From Saccoglossus kowalevskii (Eukaryota; Hemichordata; Enteropneusta; Harrimaniidae): a stretch of 13,727 nucleotides of DNA. The stretch covers positions 1 to 13,727 of the forward strand of contig NW_003144203.1 in the NCBI RefSeq assembly GCF_000003605.2, written 5' to 3'. Under the pieces are notes generated by a model that saw only the letters and a program-made list of their open reading frames with translations, had not been told where the DNA came from and did no database searches. Made by a program: the position numbers and the translations under genes. Shown in pieces: positions 11,593-13,727 of this stretch (position 1 is its first letter; each line of letters begins with the position of its first letter).

Positions 11593-11910
11593 ACACACAT
11601 GTATACCCATAGACTCCATACTAGGTAATAATATGAATATGTCATACACACATGTATACCCATGGACAACATACTATGTAACAATATCAATATGTCATAC
11701 ACACATGTATACCCATAGACACCATACTAGGTAACAATATGAATATGTCATACACACATGTATACCCATAGACACCATACTAGGTAATAATATGAATATG
11801 TCATACACACATGTATACCCATGGACAACATACTATGTAACAATATCAATATGTCATACACACATGTATACCCATAGACACCATACTAGGTAACAATATG
11901 AATATGTCAT
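11593..11910. repeat. 159-bp tandem duplication at a block junction
   Basis: The monomer trio AATAATATG, ATGTAACAATATCAAT and CATAGACACC occurs at 11593-11751 and again at 11752-11910. The first trio continues the Block A match (offset 8535) and the second continues the Block F match (offset 6905). The duplication is therefore the visible seam between two copied blocks. A private ACTCC change marks the first trio. Confidence 0.85.
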
Positions 11911-12122
11911 TCACACATGTATACCCATGTACAACATACTATGTAACAATATGAATATGTCATACACACATGTATACCCATGGAGAACATACTAGGTAAC
12001 AATATGAATATGTCATACACACATGTATACCCATAGACACCATACTAGGTAACAATATGAATATGTCATACACACACGTATACCCATAGACACCATACTG
12101 GGTAACAATATGAATATGTCAT
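11752..12122. repeat. Block F, copy 2 (of 4847-5217)
   Basis: It is colinear with 4847-5217 at offset 6905. The fifth monomer differs (CATGGAGAAC instead of CCACAGACACC). It abuts Block A copy 2, and the join produces a three-monomer tandem duplication (11593-11751 and 11752-11910). Just downstream, two irregular monomers (GACACATACT near 12143; CATGGGACACC with CATATAGG near 12193) give rise to an accidental 72-codon minus-strand open frame at 12013-12231. Confidence 0.85.
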
Positions 12123-12956
12123 ACACACATGTATACCCATAGACACATACTAGGTAACAATATGAATATGTCATACATACATGTATACCCATGGGACACC
12201 ATATAGGTAACAATATGAATATGTCATACACACATGTATACCCATAGACACCATACTAGGTAACAATATGAATATGTCATACACACATGTATACCCATGG
12301 ACAACATACTAGGTAACAATATTAATGTCATACACACATGTATACCCATAGACACCATACTAGGTAACAATATGAATATGTCATACACATATGTATACCC
12401 ATGGACAACATACTAGGTAACAATATGAATATGTCATACACACATGTAGACCCATGGACAACATACAAGGTAACAATATGAATATGTCATACACACATGT
12501 ATACCCATAGACAACATACTAGGTAACAATATGAATATGTCATACACACATGTATACCCATGGACAACATACTAGGTAACAATATGAATATGTCATACAC
12601 ACATGTATATCCATGAACAACATACTAGGTAACAATATGAATATGTCATACACACATGTATACCCATAGACACCATACTAGGTAACAATATGAATATGTC
12701 ATACCCATGGACAACATACTAGGTAATAATATGAATATGTCATACACAGATGTATACCCATGGACAACATACTAGGTAACAATATGAATATGTCATACAC
12801 ACATGCATACCCATAGACAACATATTAGGTAACAATATGAATATGTCATACACACATGTATACCCATGGACAACATACTAGGTAACAATATGAATATGTC
12901 ATACACACATGTATACACCACAGACAACATATTAGGTAACAATATGAATATGTCAT
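12123..12956. repeat. Mosaic segment between Blocks F and G
   Basis: This holds short pieces of several lineages: two irregular monomers (12123-12228), a 51-bp monomer at 12281 not preceded by CATAAACGAC, a CACATATG monomer, a GTAGACCC monomer with ATACAAGG, then 12491-12702 matching 11128-11339 at offset 1363. The 41-bp monomer at 12703 follows, then GCATACCC and a 54-bp TATACACCACAG monomer. It resembles a condensed version of 3780-4580 with several monomers deleted. Confidence 0.7.
12703..12743. repeat. 41-bp truncated monomer 5 (12-bp internal deletion)
   Basis: Same deletion, second subtype, as 4224-4264 (CATGGACAAC, AATAATATGAAT, followed by ACAGATGTATACCC). Compared with 4224 onward, two monomers are missing before the GCATACCC monomer. 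The preceding stretch 12491-12702 matches 11128-11339 at offset 1363. Confidence 0.95.
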
Positions 12957-13643
12957 ACACACATGTATACCCATAGACGACATATTAGGTAACAATATGA
13001 ATATGTCATACACACATGTATACCCATGGACAACATACTAGGTAACAATATGAATATGTCATAAACACACGTATACTCATAGACACCATACTAGGTAACA
13101 ATATGAATATGTCATACACACATGTATACCCATAAACGACATACTAGGTAACAATATGAATATGTCATACACACATGTATACCCATGGACAACATACTAG
13201 GTAACAATATTAATGTCATACACACATTTATACCCATAGACACCATACTAGGTAACAATATGAATATGTCATACACACATGTATACCCATAGACACCATA
13301 CTAGGTAACAATATGAATAAGTCATACACACATGTATACCCATGGACAACATACTAGGTAACAATATGAATATGTCATACACACATGTATACCCATGGAC
13401 AACATACTAGGTAACAATATGAATATGTCATACACACATGTATACCCATAGACAACATACTAGGTAACAATATGAATATGTCATACACACATGTATACCC
13501 ATGGACACCATACTAGGTAACAATATGAATATGTCATACACACATGTATACCCATAGACAACATACTAGGTAACAATATGAATATGTCATACACACATGT
13601 ATACCCATAGACACCATACTAGGTAACAATATGAATATGTCAT
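12957..13643. repeat. Block G, copy 2 (of 9808-10494)
   Basis: It is colinear with 9808-10494 at offset 3149, and the divergence I can see by eye is close to nil. It starts just after a 54-bp monomer (12903-12956) reading TATACACCACAG instead of TATACCCACAG, again an indel-bearing monomer at the edge of a block. After 13643 the next monomer (CATAGACAAC) differs from the one at 10495 (CATAGACACC with CATATAGG). Confidence 0.88.
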
Positions 13644-13727
13644 ACACACATGTATACCCATAGACAACATACTAGGTAACAATATGAATATGTCATACAC
13701 ACATGTATACCCATGGACACCATACTA

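Larger units (their letters stand above)
9490..11751. repeat. Block A, copy 2 (of 1538-3216), expanded by 11 monomers
   Basis: This is the second copy of the 1538-3216 variant string. It is colinear at 9490-10229 (offset 7952) and 10969-11751 (offset 8535), with 583 extra bases between. Private changes include GAAAATGTCAC near 9745, ATTTATAC near 10077, ACTCC at 11613-11617, and TACT instead of TGCT at the match of 2196. The extra central part, 10230-10968, holds a CCCGTAGACGAC monomer, a CACTTATG monomer and two short irregular monomers (near 10510, one base short; near 10598, two bases short). Those two length changes shift frame and create an accidental 89-codon minus-strand open frame at 10385-10654. 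Either copy could be the ancestral one. Confidence 0.85.
1..13727. repeat. 53-bp satellite/minisatellite tandem array, 260 complete monomers plus 31 bp
   Basis: The entire window is head-to-tail copies of one 53-bp monomer. With base 1 as monomer position 1, the constant landmarks are ACATGTATACCC at 5-16, a variable CATGG or CATAG at 16-20, CATACTAGG at 25-33 and AACAATATGAATATG at 35-49, then TCAT at 50-53. Summing all indels I found (nine of -2, five of -12, a few of 1-2 bases; net -84) gives 260 full monomers before the last partial one, which starts at 13697; the arithmetic closes exactly. No monomer is inverted, no other sequence is inserted, and both window edges lie inside the array. 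Consensus GC is about 34% with no CpG. Such arrays are known from eukaryotic centromeric, subtelomeric and VNTR loci; which applies here cannot be told. No gene is seen in any part of the window. Confidence 0.98.

Noticed and set aside
12013-12231. 72-codon minus-strand open frame
   Set aside because: It arises from single-base indels in the monomers near 12143 and 12193. It encodes only translated satellite.
1-13727. CRISPR array
   Set aside because: Regular repeats suggested it at first glance, but the whole 53-bp period is conserved and there are no unique spacers between conserved repeats.
1-13727. Iterons of a plasmid origin or prokaryotic repeat locus
   Set aside because: Iteron arrays are short and sit beside a replication gene. 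260 copies with no gene in 13.7 kb is unlike any prokaryotic locus I know.
1-13727. CENP-B box or telomeric repeat in the monomer
   Set aside because: No match to the CENP-B box core or to TTAGGG-type telomeric repeats is visible on either strand, so neither supports a centromeric or telomeric assignment.
1-13727. Mitochondrial control-region tandem repeats
   Set aside because: The base composition would allow it, but an array this long with no adjoining tRNA or gene is far larger than known control-region arrays.
1-13727. Strict higher-order repeat of one fixed length over the whole array
   Set aside because: Block offsets vary (1363, 1419, 1789, 2368, 3149, 3640, 5112, 6905, 7952, 8535) and are nested, so there is no single higher-order period, only local dimers, trimers and five-monomer repeats.

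Overview
The whole window is one head-to-tail tandem array of a 53-bp satellite/minisatellite monomer. By hand parsing it holds 260 complete monomers plus a 31-bp partial monomer at the right edge, all in the same orientation. No unique flanking DNA is visible at either end, so the true array is longer than the window. The monomer is AT-rich (consensus 22 A, 13 T, 11 C, 7 G; about 34% GC), skewed to A+C on the + strand, and has no CpG in its consensus. I see no credible gene, tRNA, rRNA, CRISPR array, transposon or bacterial-type regulatory signal. An uninterrupted, purely repetitive 13.7-kb stretch like this is typical of eukaryotic satellite or heterochromatic DNA (pericentromeric, subtelomeric or a large VNTR). 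The sequence does not identify the species, and I do not recognise the monomer as a named satellite family.

Layout. Bases 1-1590 are exactly 30 monomer lengths and form a distinct left domain: no monomer there carries the GACACC variant that is abundant afterwards, and the ACAAAC variant is found only there. From 1591 to the end the array is a mosaic of variant monomers. Their order recurs in long blocks, so the same string of variants can be followed at fixed offsets. The main pairs are 1538-3216 with 9490-11751 (offset 7952, then 8535, a gain of exactly 11 monomers); 3270-4223 with 6910-7916 (3640, then 3693); 5907-6825 with 8274-9246 (2368, then 2421); 2487-3163 with 7599-8273 (5112); 2805-3235 with 4594-5024 (1789); 4847-5217 with 11752-12122 (6905); and 9808-10494 with 12957-13643 (3149). 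Offset steps are whole monomers (53 or 583 bp) apart from 1-2 bp indels. This is the expected mark of in-register unequal exchange or replication-based copying.

Length variants act as tags for this history. Five 41-bp monomers share one 12-bp deletion, nine 51-bp monomers share one 2-bp net deletion, and a few 52- and 54-bp monomers sit singly or at block junctions. At 4582-4634 one chimeric monomer preserves an exchange breakpoint.

The longest open reading frames (72-90 codons, all on the minus strand) are by-products of the repeat. They exist only where point variants or indels remove or bypass the two stop codons met per three-monomer cycle, and they are not annotated as genes. The interest of the window lies in the structure and evolution of the array, not in an encoded system.
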